Notes: generated by a model from the sequence alone, not told the origin. A stretch of DNA of 64,000 bases from G963662265 sp963668545 (GCA_963668545.1 OY764868.1:248001-312000); one strand, 5' to 3'; shown: positions 1 to 8,735, numbered from the stretch's first letter. Translations and numbers: made by a program.

Positions 1-72
1 AGCGGGAGACGAGACTTGAACTCGCGACATCCACCTTGGCAAGGTGGAGCTCTACCACTGAGCTACTCCCGC
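1..72 (-). tRNA. tRNA-Gly (GCC)
   Basis: The minus strand folds as a tRNA with acceptor stem GCGGGAG/CTCCCGC, discriminator U and anticodon GCC. It is the last gene of a minus-strand tRNA cluster and its 3' end touches the window edge, so whether CCA is encoded cannot be seen. Confidence 0.93.
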
Positions 73-101
73 TTGTTTTTTGCAGTGAACTTCTCTGCTT
101 G

Positions 102-183
102 TGCGAGAGAAGGGACTTGAACCCTTACGCCTTACGGCACCAGATCCTAAGTCTGGCGTGTCTGCCAATTTCACCACTCTCGC
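102..183 (-). tRNA. tRNA-Leu (TAG)
   Basis: Class II tRNA with a long variable arm. The acceptor stem is GCGAGAG/CTCTCGC and the anticodon loop CTTAGGA gives anticodon UAG (reads CUA). CCA is not encoded. Confidence 0.93.
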
Positions 184-232
184 AATATATATCATTTTTT
201 CTGAATTAGTCAACAACTTTCAGAAAAAAATA

Positions 233-305
233 TGAGCCGTGAAGGGTTCGAACCTTCGACCCGCAGATTAAGAGTCTGCTGCTCTACCAGCTGAGCTAAC
301 GGCCC
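233..305 (-). tRNA. tRNA-Lys (CTT)
   Basis: Acceptor stem GGGCCGU/ACGGCUC with one G-U pair, T-loop GGTTCGAACC, anticodon loop CTCTTAA, anticodon CUU. CCA is not encoded. Upstream of it, in transcription order, lies the duplicated tail of tRNA-Arg. Confidence 0.93.
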
Positions 306-353
306 AAGATTTAATAATTATTCGGAGTCTGGATCAGAAAACCTGATAATTAT

Positions 354-379
354 TGTTGTATTACGCCCGGCAGGATTCG
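354..379 (-). repeat. Second copy of the tRNA-Arg 3' end (direct repeat, distal copy)
   Basis: Positions 361-379 are identical to 520-538, an offset of 159 bases; 354-360 is nearly identical to 513-519. On the minus strand, positions 379-362 repeat the last 18 bases of mature tRNA-Arg(TCG): the 3' half of the T arm and the 3' acceptor strand with discriminator. No tRNA body precedes it, so it is a tail fragment, not a gene. The bases beyond it (310-353) also resemble, loosely, the spacer after the intact tRNA and include a GATCC box. Confidence 0.85.
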
Positions 380-496
380 CCTTCCATTCGATGACATCGT
401 GTCATCTCATTACAGGCCGCCTCATCTGTCTGGCGCATACATCCTGTATGCTTTTCTTCGCTTGCGCTCAGCGACAGATTCGGATCGAATCCTGTC
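380..496 (-). repeat. Structured tRNA-tail element, copy A
   Basis: Non-coding stretch between tRNA-Arg and the copied tRNA tail. Plus-strand coordinates: hairpin 390-406 (6-bp stem, loop ATCGT), box CCGCCTCATC at 417-426, hairpin 435-451 (6-bp stem, loop ATCCT), octamer TTGCGCTC at 462-469, and a long imperfect palindrome at 473-496 containing CGGATCGAATCCT. The same order, loops and boxes occur in the element beside tRNA-Leu at 18778-18893, with different stem sequences. If transcribed with the tRNA it would be read on the minus strand. I do not recognise the family. Confidence 0.7.
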
Positions 497-520
497 TGGA
501 AAACATACTGAATGTTGTTT

Positions 521-594
<74 letters not shown>

Positions 595-606
595 ACATTG
601 AAAAAG

Positions 607-679
607 GGTGGATAACGGGACTCGAACCCGCAACAACCAGAACCACAATCTGGTGCTCTACCATTGAACTATATCCACC
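607..679 (-). tRNA. tRNA-His (GTG)
   Basis: Acceptor GTGGATA/TATCCAC, with the extra G-1 opposite discriminator C that is diagnostic for tRNA-His. Anticodon loop TTGTGGT gives GUG. First gene of the cluster, about 35 bases downstream of a good promoter. Confidence 0.94.
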
Positions 680-712
680 ATGGTTTTGAAAACAGATAGC
701 TGTTCCATGAGT

Positions 713-741
713 AATATGTAGTAAATAAAAATATTTGTCAA
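713..741 (-). promoter_or_regulatory. Sigma-70-type promoter of the tRNA-His-Arg-Lys-Leu-Gly cluster
   Basis: On the minus strand TTGACA (741-736) is followed after 17 bases by CATATT (718-713). The -35 box overlaps the rarA stop codon, so this promoter is embedded at the end of the preceding gene. Confidence 0.6.
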
Positions 742-2936
742 GAACTCTGCTTTTTAAAACCCCAAAGAAAGATGTAGACTGTTCTCCAGCTGACCTCTCT
801 GTCTGCAAGCTCATTTATAAATATTTCTTCAAGCCTGCTGAAAAGAGTCTGCGGCAGCTCCTTTTTTATTATTGAACCGTAGCTTCCGGGATCTGAAAGG
901 TCCATCCAGCGGCTGATATTCCGGGATGTTATGAACCTGTTCTGCATATATGTCTTTTCCTTTATTCCGGGATCCCTGAACCCGGTTTTTTCAAGCATTT
1001 TCATGGTTTCTTCATCATCTCCTGAAACTGCTCTTTCATTTCTTCTGTAAACAGATTTTTCCGCTTCAATAAGAAGCGCTGTTTCTTCCTGTGAAAGGGA
1101 TTTTTTCTGCAGAAGCTCGGAAAGCCTTGTCGCTTTTCCGTGCAGGGGTTCCGCAATGGAAAATACTCCCCCAGCATCAAGGAGAGAATGGATTTTACTG
1201 AATACTTTATCTGTTGTGGGTATATTTCTCCCTATTACTGCATCGAAAGGAATATTCTGTTCAATTGTTTCAATATTTCCTTTCAGGATAATAGGCTTTT
1301 CCGTGTCATGAAGAGGGGTAGGGTAGTTGTTTATGAAATCTATTTCATCCTGGCTTTCAAGCAGTGTCCAGACTCCCCCTTCAGGGACCTTTCTGAGTGC
1401 TTCCCATAAAAGAAGACCCCTGTCACCTCCTGCAACCAGAACCCTGTCATGCCTGCTTAATGAACATTTTCTTATGATCCTGTCCCTGAGGGATGTCAGT
1501 ATCTCATTTTTGTTGTCAGCAGTTCTTTTAAGCCACTCATCCCTTTTTCTGTCCGGAGGAGTAAAGGTCAGTATGGAATTATCATCATTCCTTTCAAGCT
1601 GTGCTTCGAGCTGTGCTTCCCTTTTTCTGGCAATATCCGATTTTATTTCTTTTTCATAACCAAGGTCCCCTGGCTGATAGAAGACTCTTCCCTTGAGAGT
1701 TTCAGGAAGGTACTGCTGAGCTACCCAGTGGTCCTTGTAGGCATGGGGATAGAGATAGCCTTTCCCGTGTCCGAAACCGTGCTTGTCTCTTGAAGAATCC
1801 TTCAAATCATCCGGCACTTTTCCATTTTTTTCATTTCTTACAGCTTCAAGGGCATCAAAAAAAGAAAGTGCAGTATTGGATTTTTTTGCAGTTGCAAGAT
1901 ATATTGCAGCCTGTGACAGGAAGAAATTGCCTTCAGGCATTCCTATCCTTTCAAATGCCTGAACTGCTGAATTGACAATTATCAGTGCATTGGGATCAGC
2001 CATTCCAATATCTTCAGATGCTGAAATAAGCATTCTTCTGAATATGTATTTAGGGTCCTCACCTGCATCAACCATTCTGGCCATCCAGTAAAGTGCTGCA
2101 TCAGGATCAGATCCTCGTATTGATTTTATAAAAGCGCTGATTGTATCGTAATGGTAGTCTCCTTCCTTGTCATAAAGGACTGCTTTTTTCTGTATACTTT
2201 CCTCTGCTGTTTCAACAGATATGAATATTTTCTCACCTTCAGGAGGGGGGAATCTCTCAGGAGTTGTTTCAACCGCAAGTTCAAGTGCATTCAGTATGCT
2301 TCTTGCATCTCCGTTTGCTATTTCAGCTATATGTTCGAGAGCACCGTCTTCAAATTCAATATCATATCTGCCGTATCCTTTTTCCTCGTCTGTAAGTGCT
2401 TTTTCGGCTGCTTTGACAAGCTCAGACTCAGAAAGCGGCAGAAGCTGAAAAATCCTGCTTCTGCTGACAAGTGCTGAATTCACCTCAAAAAAGGGGTTTT
2501 CTGTTGTTGCTCCGATAAGGATGAAAGTTCCGTTTTCAACCCATGGAAGAAGTGCATCCTGCTGTGCCTTGTTCCATCTGTGGACTTCATCTACAAAAAG
2601 AATTGTTTTCTGGTGATAAAGTTCAAGTTTTTTCTTTGCCTCAATTATTGCTTCCCGTATTTCCTTTACACCTGACAGGACTGCATTGATTGTAATGAAT
2701 GAGCTTTTTGTAGTGTTTGCTATTATTCTTGCAAGAGTTGTTTTTCCTGTTCCGGGTGGTCCGTAGAATATTACTGATGAGAGCTGGTCAGCCTGTATTG
2801 CCCTTCTCAGGAGCCGCCCCTTTCCGACAATGTGCTCCTGCCCGATAAAATCATCCAGTGTTTCAGGGCGCATCCGTGCAGCAAGGGGGATTGATTTATC
2901 ATTCTGATTCAGTGAAAACAGTTCCATACAGTTCAA
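738..2936 (-). CDS. rarA: RarA/MgsA-type AAA+ ATPase fused to a C-terminal methyltransferase-like domain
   Basis: Residues 1 to about 430 are a RarA (MgsA) replication-associated recombination ATPase, a clamp-loader relative acting at stalled forks. Walker A GPPGTGKTT lies at 59-67, Walker B ILFVDEVHR near 112-120, sensor 1 GATTENP follows, then the arginine-rich SRSR segment. Typical RarA is about 440 residues; this one is 732. The C-terminal 270 residues begin after a charged linker (KREAQLEAQLERNDDN) and include VLVAGGDRGLLLWEAL, IPFDAVIGRN and LLDAGGVFSIAEP, which fit a Rossmann methyltransferase-like fold without a sharp SAM motif. Similar RarA/unknown-domain fusions are known in some bacteria. 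The 2936 start is TTG; an ATG four codons in (2927) is equally likely, and neither has a clear ribosome site. It stands alone, upstream of the tRNA cluster. Confidence 0.9.
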   Translation of the reverse strand: MNCMELFSLNQNDKSIPLAARMRPETLDDFIGQEHIVGKGRLLRRAIQADQLSSVIFYGPPGTGKTTLARIIANTTKSSFITINAVLSGVKEIREAIIEAKKKLELYHQKTILFVDEVHRWNKAQQDALLPWVENGTFILIGATTENPFFEVNSALVSRSRIFQLLPLSESELVKAAEKALTDEEKGYGRYDIEFEDGALEHIAEIANGDARSILNALELAVETTPERFPPPEGEKIFISVETAEESIQKKAVLYDKEGDYHYDTISAFIKSIRGSDPDAALYWMARMVDAGEDPKYIFRRMLISASEDIGMADPNALIIVNSAVQAFERIGMPEGNFFLSQAAIYLATAKKSNTALSFFDALEAVRNEKNGKVPDDLKDSSRDKHGFGHGKGYLYPHAYKDHWVAQQYLPETLKGRVFYQPGDLGYEKEIKSDIARKREAQLEAQLERNDDNSILTFTPPDRKRDEWLKRTADNKNEILTSLRDRIIRKCSLSRHDRVLVAGGDRGLLLWEALRKVPEGGVWTLLESQDEIDFINNYPTPLHDTEKPIILKGNIETIEQNIPFDAVIGRNIPTTDKVFSKIHSLLDAGGVFSIAEPLHGKATRLSELLQKKSLSQEETALLIEAEKSVYRRNERAVSGDDEETMKMLEKTGFRDPGIKEKTYMQNRFITSRNISRWMDLSDPGSYGSIIKKELPQTLFSRLEEIFINELADREVSWRTVYIFLWGFKKQSS

Positions 2937-3060
2937 GTATAATTTAAATTGCTGTTTTGTTATATCATTTTTTGTAATGAAATTTTGCCATTAAATATCA
3001 AAGGATCAGTTTCTTTTTTTACACTGTCCCGGATAATCCGGCTATTGATAGGCCCTGTGA

Positions 3061-3098
3061 AAGAAAAAGGGCTGCTTCCCGGTATGGAAGGCAGCCCT
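3061..3098 (-). terminator. Intrinsic terminator of the hydCBA operon
   Basis: On the minus strand AGGGCTGCCTTCC pairs across the loop ATACC with GGAAGCAGCCCT (one bulge), followed directly by TTTTTCTT. It lies about 20 bases after the hydA stop. Confidence 0.8.
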
Positions 3099-3116
3099 GA
3101 TTTTATTAAAACATGT

Positions 3117-4889
3117 TTATACAGTTCTTTCTGTATAATGTGTATGAAGCAGCTGGTGAGAATGGTGACCGAGAGGTTCCTTGAGAAACTCTTCATAGAT
3201 TTTTGCGATATCAGGATTTTCGTGTGATTTCCTTGTCCCGAGATTAATATCTTCCTGATATATAGATTCTGCCCGCTTTTTCCTGATTTCCCAGGTTGTT
3301 GGAATAGGCTGACCACCTCCTCCAAGGCATCCCCCCGGACAGGCCATAACTTCAATAAACGCGTATGGAGATTTTCCCTCCTTGATCTGGTCAAGAAGTT
3401 TTCTCGCATTGCTGAGTGTATGGGCAACAGCTACTTTTACTACAAGTCCGTCAATATCAACTTCAGCTTCCTTGATTCCTTCCATCCCCCGTACAGCCTG
3501 GAATTCAACATTTTCAAGTGTTTTCCCGGATATGACTTCATATGCTGTACGCAGGGCAGCTTCCATTACACCTCCTGTTGCTGCAAAAATAACTGCAGCT
3601 CCTGTTGATCCTCCAAGAGGGTTGTCAAACTTTTCATCAGGAAGTGATGCGAAATCGATTCCAGCTTCCCTGAACATTCTTGCAAGCTCCCTTGTTGTTA
3701 TTGCATAGTCAACATCAGCAAATACTGTTTTGTCTTTAAGTTTTTTCTTTTCCTTCCAGTATAAATGGGCTGATGACATTTCAGGTCTTCCTGCTTCGTA
3801 TTTTTTTGCTGTACACGGCATAACAGATATAACCCTTATTTTTTCGGGATCAAGCCCTGCTTTTTCAGCATAATAGGTTTTTGCAACTGCTCCGAACATC
3901 TGCTGCGGAGATTTGCATGTTGACAGATGAGGAAGCTGTTCCGGGTAGAAGTGCTCAATGAATTTGATCCAGCCGGGAGAACATGATGTTATCATCGGAA
4001 GTGTTCCCTTTTCAGTTACCCTTTTTATAAGCTCATGTCCTTCCTCCATTATTGTGAGGTCAGCTGTGAACTGTGTATCAAATACCTTGTCAAATCCGAG
4101 TCTTCTGAGGCCTGCAACCATCTGTCCGGTTACAAGCGCTCCGAACCCCATTCCCATTGCTTCACCTATACCTACCCTGATAGCAGGAGCTGTCTGAATA
4201 AGTGTTACAATTTCCGGATTGTTTATATCTTCCCATATTTCCTGAACATTTGATTTCTCGACAATTGCACCGGTCGGACAGACAATAGCGCACTGACCGC
4301 AGTTTACACATGCCACATTCCCGAGTCCCTTATCCATAAAGGTTGTTACCTTGCTGTTGAGTCCTCTTCCTGTAACATCAATTGCATTCACTCCCTGTAC
4401 CTGGGCGCAGACTTCGACACATCTTTTACAGAGTATGCACTTATTTGGGTCTCTGATAAGCGAAGGAGATGAAACATCCAGAGGCATTACCTTTTTCTTT
4501 GTTCTTGCATAGATGTTTTCCCTTACTCCGAGATCAAAAGCAAGGGACTGCAGTTCACAGTTGTTGTTCCTGTCGCAGTTCAGGCAGTCATCCGGGTGGT
4601 TTGCAAGTATAAGTTCCAGGTTTGTTTTTCTTGCTTTCTGAACCCGTTTGGAATTGGTTTTTACATCAATTCCATCATATACCTTATGGACACATGACCT
4701 TACCAGTGTTCTTGCCCCCTTTACTTCCACACAGCATATACCGCAGGATGCGTTCTGGGATACATCCTCCATATAGCAGAGTGTAGGGACTTTTATTCCT
4801 GCAGCTTTACAGGCATCAAGAATAGTTATTCCTGCAGCTACTTTATAGGTATTGTTATTTATTGTAATATTTACTGTATCAGCGCTCAT
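3117..4889 (-). CDS. hydA: [FeFe] hydrogenase catalytic subunit HydA (trimeric, probably bifurcating type)
   Basis: 590-residue [FeFe] hydrogenase that makes or consumes H2 at the H-cluster. Domains in order: plant-type [2Fe-2S] (C38, C49, C52 or C53, C66), His-ligated [4Fe-4S] (H98, C102, C105, C111), two [4Fe-4S] ferredoxin clusters (C151/154/157/161 and C194/197/200/204), then the H-domain. H-cluster motifs: L1 TSCSPGW at 301-307, L2 MPCTAKKYE with C359, L3 MACPGGCLGGGGQP near the C-terminus. L1 has Ser304 where the common consensus TSCCPxW has the second Cys. The ATG overlaps the hydB stop (ATGA), indicating translational coupling. With hydB and hydC it should form a cytoplasmic complex coupling H2 to NAD(P)H and ferredoxin; the bifurcating role is inferred from subunit composition. 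Confidence 0.95.
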   Translation of the reverse strand: MSADTVNITINNNTYKVAAGITILDACKAAGIKVPTLCYMEDVSQNASCGICCVEVKGARTLVRSCVHKVYDGIDVKTNSKRVQKARKTNLELILANHPDDCLNCDRNNNCELQSLAFDLGVRENIYARTKKKVMPLDVSSPSLIRDPNKCILCKRCVEVCAQVQGVNAIDVTGRGLNSKVTTFMDKGLGNVACVNCGQCAIVCPTGAIVEKSNVQEIWEDINNPEIVTLIQTAPAIRVGIGEAMGMGFGALVTGQMVAGLRRLGFDKVFDTQFTADLTIMEEGHELIKRVTEKGTLPMITSCSPGWIKFIEHFYPEQLPHLSTCKSPQQMFGAVAKTYYAEKAGLDPEKIRVISVMPCTAKKYEAGRPEMSSAHLYWKEKKKLKDKTVFADVDYAITTRELARMFREAGIDFASLPDEKFDNPLGGSTGAAVIFAATGGVMEAALRTAYEVISGKTLENVEFQAVRGMEGIKEAEVDIDGLVVKVAVAHTLSNARKLLDQIKEGKSPYAFIEVMACPGGCLGGGGQPIPTTWEIRKKRAESIYQEDINLGTRKSHENPDIAKIYEEFLKEPLGHHSHQLLHTHYTERTV

Positions 4890-7800
4890 TTTTCACCTCC
4901 CTTGCTGCAGCCAATCCTTATATCGCATCTCAGGCACCTCATTGCTTCCTGCCTTGCCTGGTCTCCCATAAAACCGTAATTGATTTCCTGGAAGTTCCCT
5001 TTTCTCTGCTCAACCGGCAGATGACGACCTGTGATCTTTTTCTTTGCATTGAGGTCTTCAGGCGGTGCATCATTGTATTTGAATTCCTTCATCAGTTTGT
5101 GGAACCGTTTTTCCCCTGTAAGCTCAAGATCAATTGAAGCAGCAGCTTTCTTTGCCATACCCATGGCTTCTGCAGCTGTTGAAGGTCCTGTTACAACATC
5201 ACCTGCAGCATAGATATTGGGATTGCTGGTCTGGAATGTATAAGGATTTACACAGGCAGTTCCTTTTTTGCTGGTTACAATACCTTCCCTTTCAAGAAGT
5301 CCCCCGTCAGACCGTTCTCCGATTGCTATTACAACAGTATCACACGGAATCATAAATGCCTTGCCTGATTCTACAGGTCTTCTTCTTCCTGAAATATCAA
5401 AGCTTCCGGCTTCCATCTGCATCACTTCAAGGGCTTCCACTTCATTTCTGTTATCGCCTACAATCCTGAGGGGAGCTGCCATAAAAAGGAATTTAACCCC
5501 TTCTTCAATAGCTTCCCTGATTTCCAGCTTGTTTGCAGGCATGTCTTCTTTTTCCCTTCTGTAGACAACTGTTACATCAACACCGATTCTCCAGAGTGTT
5601 CTTGCTGCATCAATTGCAACATTCCCTCCTCCGATAATGGTAACTTTCCTTCCCATGGGGACCATTTTCTTTTCTTCAAGCTGTTCAAGGAGATCTGTTC
5701 CCTGGATTACCCCTTTAAGTTCGCATCCGTTAATATTCATATCAACATGGTTGTATGATCCTATGGAAACAAACAGGGAGTCATAGTCTTTAAGAATTTT
5801 GGCACTTGTTATGTCTTTCCCGTACACTGTGTTGAAAACAAATTTGACACCAAGCATTTTGAATAATGCTAGTTCCTTTTCAAGTATATCTTTTGGAAGT
5901 CTGTATGCAGGTATACCGTATTTAAGAACTCCTCCGGCTGCAGAATGTGAGTCAAAGACTGTAACTTTGTGGCCGAGTCTTACAAGGTAGAATGCTGCTG
6001 TAAGCCCTGCAGGGCCTGCACCTATGATTGCGATCTTTTTCCCTGTATCAGGGAGTTTTTCAGCGATAAGGGTTTTATAGATAGCTTTTTCCCTTCCCAT
6101 CTTGTACATGGTATCAGCAAGATATCTGTGGATTTCCCCCTGCTGTACAGGTTCATCTATAGTTTCCCTTCTGCACCTCATCTGGCAGTGGAAGTGGCAT
6201 ATTCTTCCTATTGTACCTGGAAGAGGGTTGTCTCTGAGTGTTGATTCAAAAGCTTCTTCAAGCCTGTCTTCCTTGAGAAGTGTAAGATAGGCCGGTATAT
6301 TCATGTGCATCGGGCATGAATTGGAACAGAGTGCATCAAAGAGAGCCTCGCATGTCCCTCCCTGGCAGTGATGTTCATGAATATGCTGTTCATATTCATT
6401 CTTGAAATATTTGAGTGTTGTCAGGATAGGGTTAGGAGCTGTCTGCCCGAGACCGCAGAGAGCTGTATCCATTATTGTTTTTCCGATGTCTGAAAGTGCA
6501 TTTAGATCTTCGTCACTTCCCCGGCCGTTTGTAATTTTCCTTAACAGGTAAAGCTCCTGTGCAAGTCCTTCCCGGCAGGGAGTACATTTTCCGCAGGACT
6601 CAGCATTGGTGAACTCAAGAAAATACTTGGCAACATCAACCATGCAGTTGTCCTGGTCCATTACAACCATACCGCCTGAACCCATTATTGCTCCGAGTTC
6701 TGCAAGGGATTCATAGTCAACAGGTGTTTCGAAAAGATTGGCAGGGATACATCCCCCTGAAGGTCCTCCTGTCTGTATTGCCTTGATCCTTTTTTCTTCG
6801 CCGCTTGCTCCTCCTCCTATTTCATATACTATTGTAGTTATAGGTGAACCGAGAGCCATCTCGACAAGGCCTGTATTCTTGACTTTTCCTACCAGGGAAA
6901 AAACCTTTGTTCCGGGGCTCTTGTCTGTCCCTGTTTCTCTGAACCATTTACTTCCCTTTGCTATGATAACGGGAATATTGCACAGGGTTTCGACATTGTT
7001 GATATTTGTAGGATAGCCGTTTACTCCATTCTGTGCAGGGAACGGGGGTCTCGGCCTCGGCCGGCCTGCTTTTCCTTCTGTCGATGATATAAGTGCAGTT
7101 TCTTCTCCGCAGACAAATGCTCCCGCACCTTCGACTATTGTTATGCTGAATGAGAAGTCTGTACCAAGTATGTTATTACCGAGAAGTCCAGCTTTTTCAG
7201 CTGAATATATTGCTTTTTTAAGCCTTTCTACAGCAAGGGGGTATTCTGCCCTGCAGTATATAATCCCGTCAGTTGCATTCATTGCAAAAGCGCCGATCAT
7301 CATCCCCTCTATCAGCATGTGGGGGTCGCTTTCTATTTCATTCCGGTTCATGTATGCCCCGGGGTCTCCCTCATCTGCATTGCAGATAATATATTTCCTG
7401 TCCCCGGTTTCTTTTTTCATAAGGCTCCATTTAAGACCGGTGGGAAATCCCGCTCCACCGCGTCCTCTGAGCCCTGATTCCTTGATTTCTTCAATTATAT
7501 CGTCTGGAGTTTTACTGGTAATTGCCTCCATATAGGCAGAATAACCGCCTACTGCCATGTATTCTTCAATAGATTCAGGATTAAGAATTCCGGCATCTCT
7601 CAAGACAATTTTAGTCTGATTTTTAAAGAATGATATTTCGTTCCATTCAGGAATGTTCTTATATCCTTGTCCGTATTCTATTTTTCCTGTGATATGGTCC
7701 CATCCGGATATTTTGCAGAGGACCATTTTTTCCGGAACATTACTTTTTTCAAGAGCATCAACAATTTTTCCCACAGCTTTTTTCTGGACATTATTAAGTA

Positions 7801-8053
7801 TGAGAACTGGTTTTCCCGGGATGTAAATATTTACAAAAGGTTCTTCGGCGCATAATCCCATGCACCCTGTTTTTTTAAGTCCTATATTAAGTTTTTTTTC
7901 TTTTATCTTTTTTTCAAATGTGTCAAAGAGGACATCTGCTCCGTTTCCGATTCCGCAGGTGCCCATACCAACTGCTATATAGGGTTTTGAGTCAAGGATA
8001 AGACTCTCTCCCTTTTTCTTTAGATCCATTATTTTTTGAGGTGTATCAGCCAT
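4886..8053 (-). CDS. hydB: HydB (NuoF-like) flavoprotein fused to a GltD-like NADPH/FAD module
   Basis: 1055 residues. Residues 1-110: thioredoxin-like [2Fe-2S] domain keeping C33, C64 and C68. About 140-480: NuoF core with NADH/FMN motif GRGGAGFPTG from 197 and the NADEGDPGAYMNR segment. C487, C490, C493 and C533 bind a [4Fe-4S] cluster. From about 570 the usual C-terminal ferredoxin region is replaced by a glutamate-synthase-small-subunit-like module: Cys-rich segment (C576, C580, C619, C623, C627), FAD motif GAGPAG at 678-683, and a second dinucleotide motif IIGGGNVAIDAAR. The fusion gives the complex two flavins and a possible NADPH site beside the NADH site. That specificity is inferred. 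It starts immediately after the hydC stop and overlaps hydA by four bases. Confidence 0.93.
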   Translation of the reverse strand: MADTPQKIMDLKKKGESLILDSKPYIAVGMGTCGIGNGADVLFDTFEKKIKEKKLNIGLKKTGCMGLCAEEPFVNIYIPGKPVLILNNVQKKAVGKIVDALEKSNVPEKMVLCKISGWDHITGKIEYGQGYKNIPEWNEISFFKNQTKIVLRDAGILNPESIEEYMAVGGYSAYMEAITSKTPDDIIEEIKESGLRGRGGAGFPTGLKWSLMKKETGDRKYIICNADEGDPGAYMNRNEIESDPHMLIEGMMIGAFAMNATDGIIYCRAEYPLAVERLKKAIYSAEKAGLLGNNILGTDFSFSITIVEGAGAFVCGEETALISSTEGKAGRPRPRPPFPAQNGVNGYPTNINNVETLCNIPVIIAKGSKWFRETGTDKSPGTKVFSLVGKVKNTGLVEMALGSPITTIVYEIGGGASGEEKRIKAIQTGGPSGGCIPANLFETPVDYESLAELGAIMGSGGMVVMDQDNCMVDVAKYFLEFTNAESCGKCTPCREGLAQELYLLRKITNGRGSDEDLNALSDIGKTIMDTALCGLGQTAPNPILTTLKYFKNEYEQHIHEHHCQGGTCEALFDALCSNSCPMHMNIPAYLTLLKEDRLEEAFESTLRDNPLPGTIGRICHFHCQMRCRRETIDEPVQQGEIHRYLADTMYKMGREKAIYKTLIAEKLPDTGKKIAIIGAGPAGLTAAFYLVRLGHKVTVFDSHSAAGGVLKYGIPAYRLPKDILEKELALFKMLGVKFVFNTVYGKDITSAKILKDYDSLFVSIGSYNHVDMNINGCELKGVIQGTDLLEQLEEKKMVPMGRKVTIIGGGNVAIDAARTLWRIGVDVTVVYRREKEDMPANKLEIREAIEEGVKFLFMAAPLRIVGDNRNEVEALEVMQMEAGSFDISGRRRPVESGKAFMIPCDTVVIAIGERSDGGLLEREGIVTSKKGTACVNPYTFQTSNPNIYAAGDVVTGPSTAAEAMGMAKKAAASIDLELTGEKRFHKLMKEFKYNDAPPEDLNAKKKITGRHLPVEQRKGNFQEINYGFMGDQARQEAMRCLRCDIRIGCSKGGEK

Positions 8054-8587
8054 CTATTTCTCCTGCTTTTGTTTCTTCTTTTTTGTGGTCAGTTTTTTCA
8101 GCAGTTCCGACAGTATTTCAGATGTCACATTGCTGTATATGACACCGTCAATTGCAACAACAGGTGCAAGTGCACACTGCCCGAAGCAGGCTACTGTTCT
8201 TACTGTGAATTTATTATCACTTGTAGTGAAGGATATTTCTCCTTCATCTTCAATATCCCTGATATCAAGCTGGATTAATAGATCATCAAGAAGTGATTTT
8301 GATCCTCGTGTATGACAGGCGGTACCGCGACAAACAGTAATTGTATGATCACCCTGTGGTTTAAGATTGAAAAAAGAATAAAAAGTGACGACTGAATATA
8401 TTCTTGAAAGCGGTACATCCATGTTCTCTGCGATATATTTGAGTGTTTTCTCAGGCAGATAACTGTGAGGTGTTATTTTCTGGACTTCCTCCAGAACGGT
8501 AAGTAATGCCCCAGGTTTGTCCTGGAACTTGGTAATAATCTCGCTGCATTTTTGCTCATTAAAGTGAGAAGCCTTTGGTTGATTCAC
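8054..8587 (-). CDS. hydC: HydC (NuoE-like) [2Fe-2S] subunit of the hydrogenase
   Basis: 177-residue NuoE/HydC-type protein with a helical N-terminal part and a thioredoxin-like [2Fe-2S] domain. The ligands are C86 and C91 (CRGTAC) and C134 and C138 (CFGQC). It passes electrons between the HydB flavin and the HydA clusters. It starts with GTG behind a perfect AGGAGG at 8 bases, the strongest ribosome site of the operon, and is the first gene of hydCBA. The tail is lysine-rich (TTKKKKQKQEK). Confidence 0.95.
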   Translation of the reverse strand: MNQPKASHFNEQKCSEIITKFQDKPGALLTVLEEVQKITPHSYLPEKTLKYIAENMDVPLSRIYSVVTFYSFFNLKPQGDHTITVCRGTACHTRGSKSLLDDLLIQLDIRDIEDEGEISFTTSDNKFTVRTVACFGQCALAPVVAIDGVIYSNVTSEILSELLKKLTTKKKKQKQEK

Positions 8588-8703
8588 AAAAATACCTCCT
8601 TTAATTTATTTTTTCGTATATGGCATTTCCATACTTTTATTGAGGTCTTTTGTAAGGCTGTAGATGATTAAAATATATAAAACAAATAAAAAAGTAATAA
8701 TTA

Positions 8704-8726
8704 GTCAGGTTATTCATAAGCCTGAC
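8704..8726 (-). terminator. Terminator after the first CBS-domain gene
   Basis: Minus-strand stem GTCAGG/CCTGAC around CTTATGAATAA, followed by an AT-rich tail with TTTTTTA. It separates the CBS gene from hydC. Confidence 0.55.
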
Positions 8727-8735
8727 TTCCGGTTT

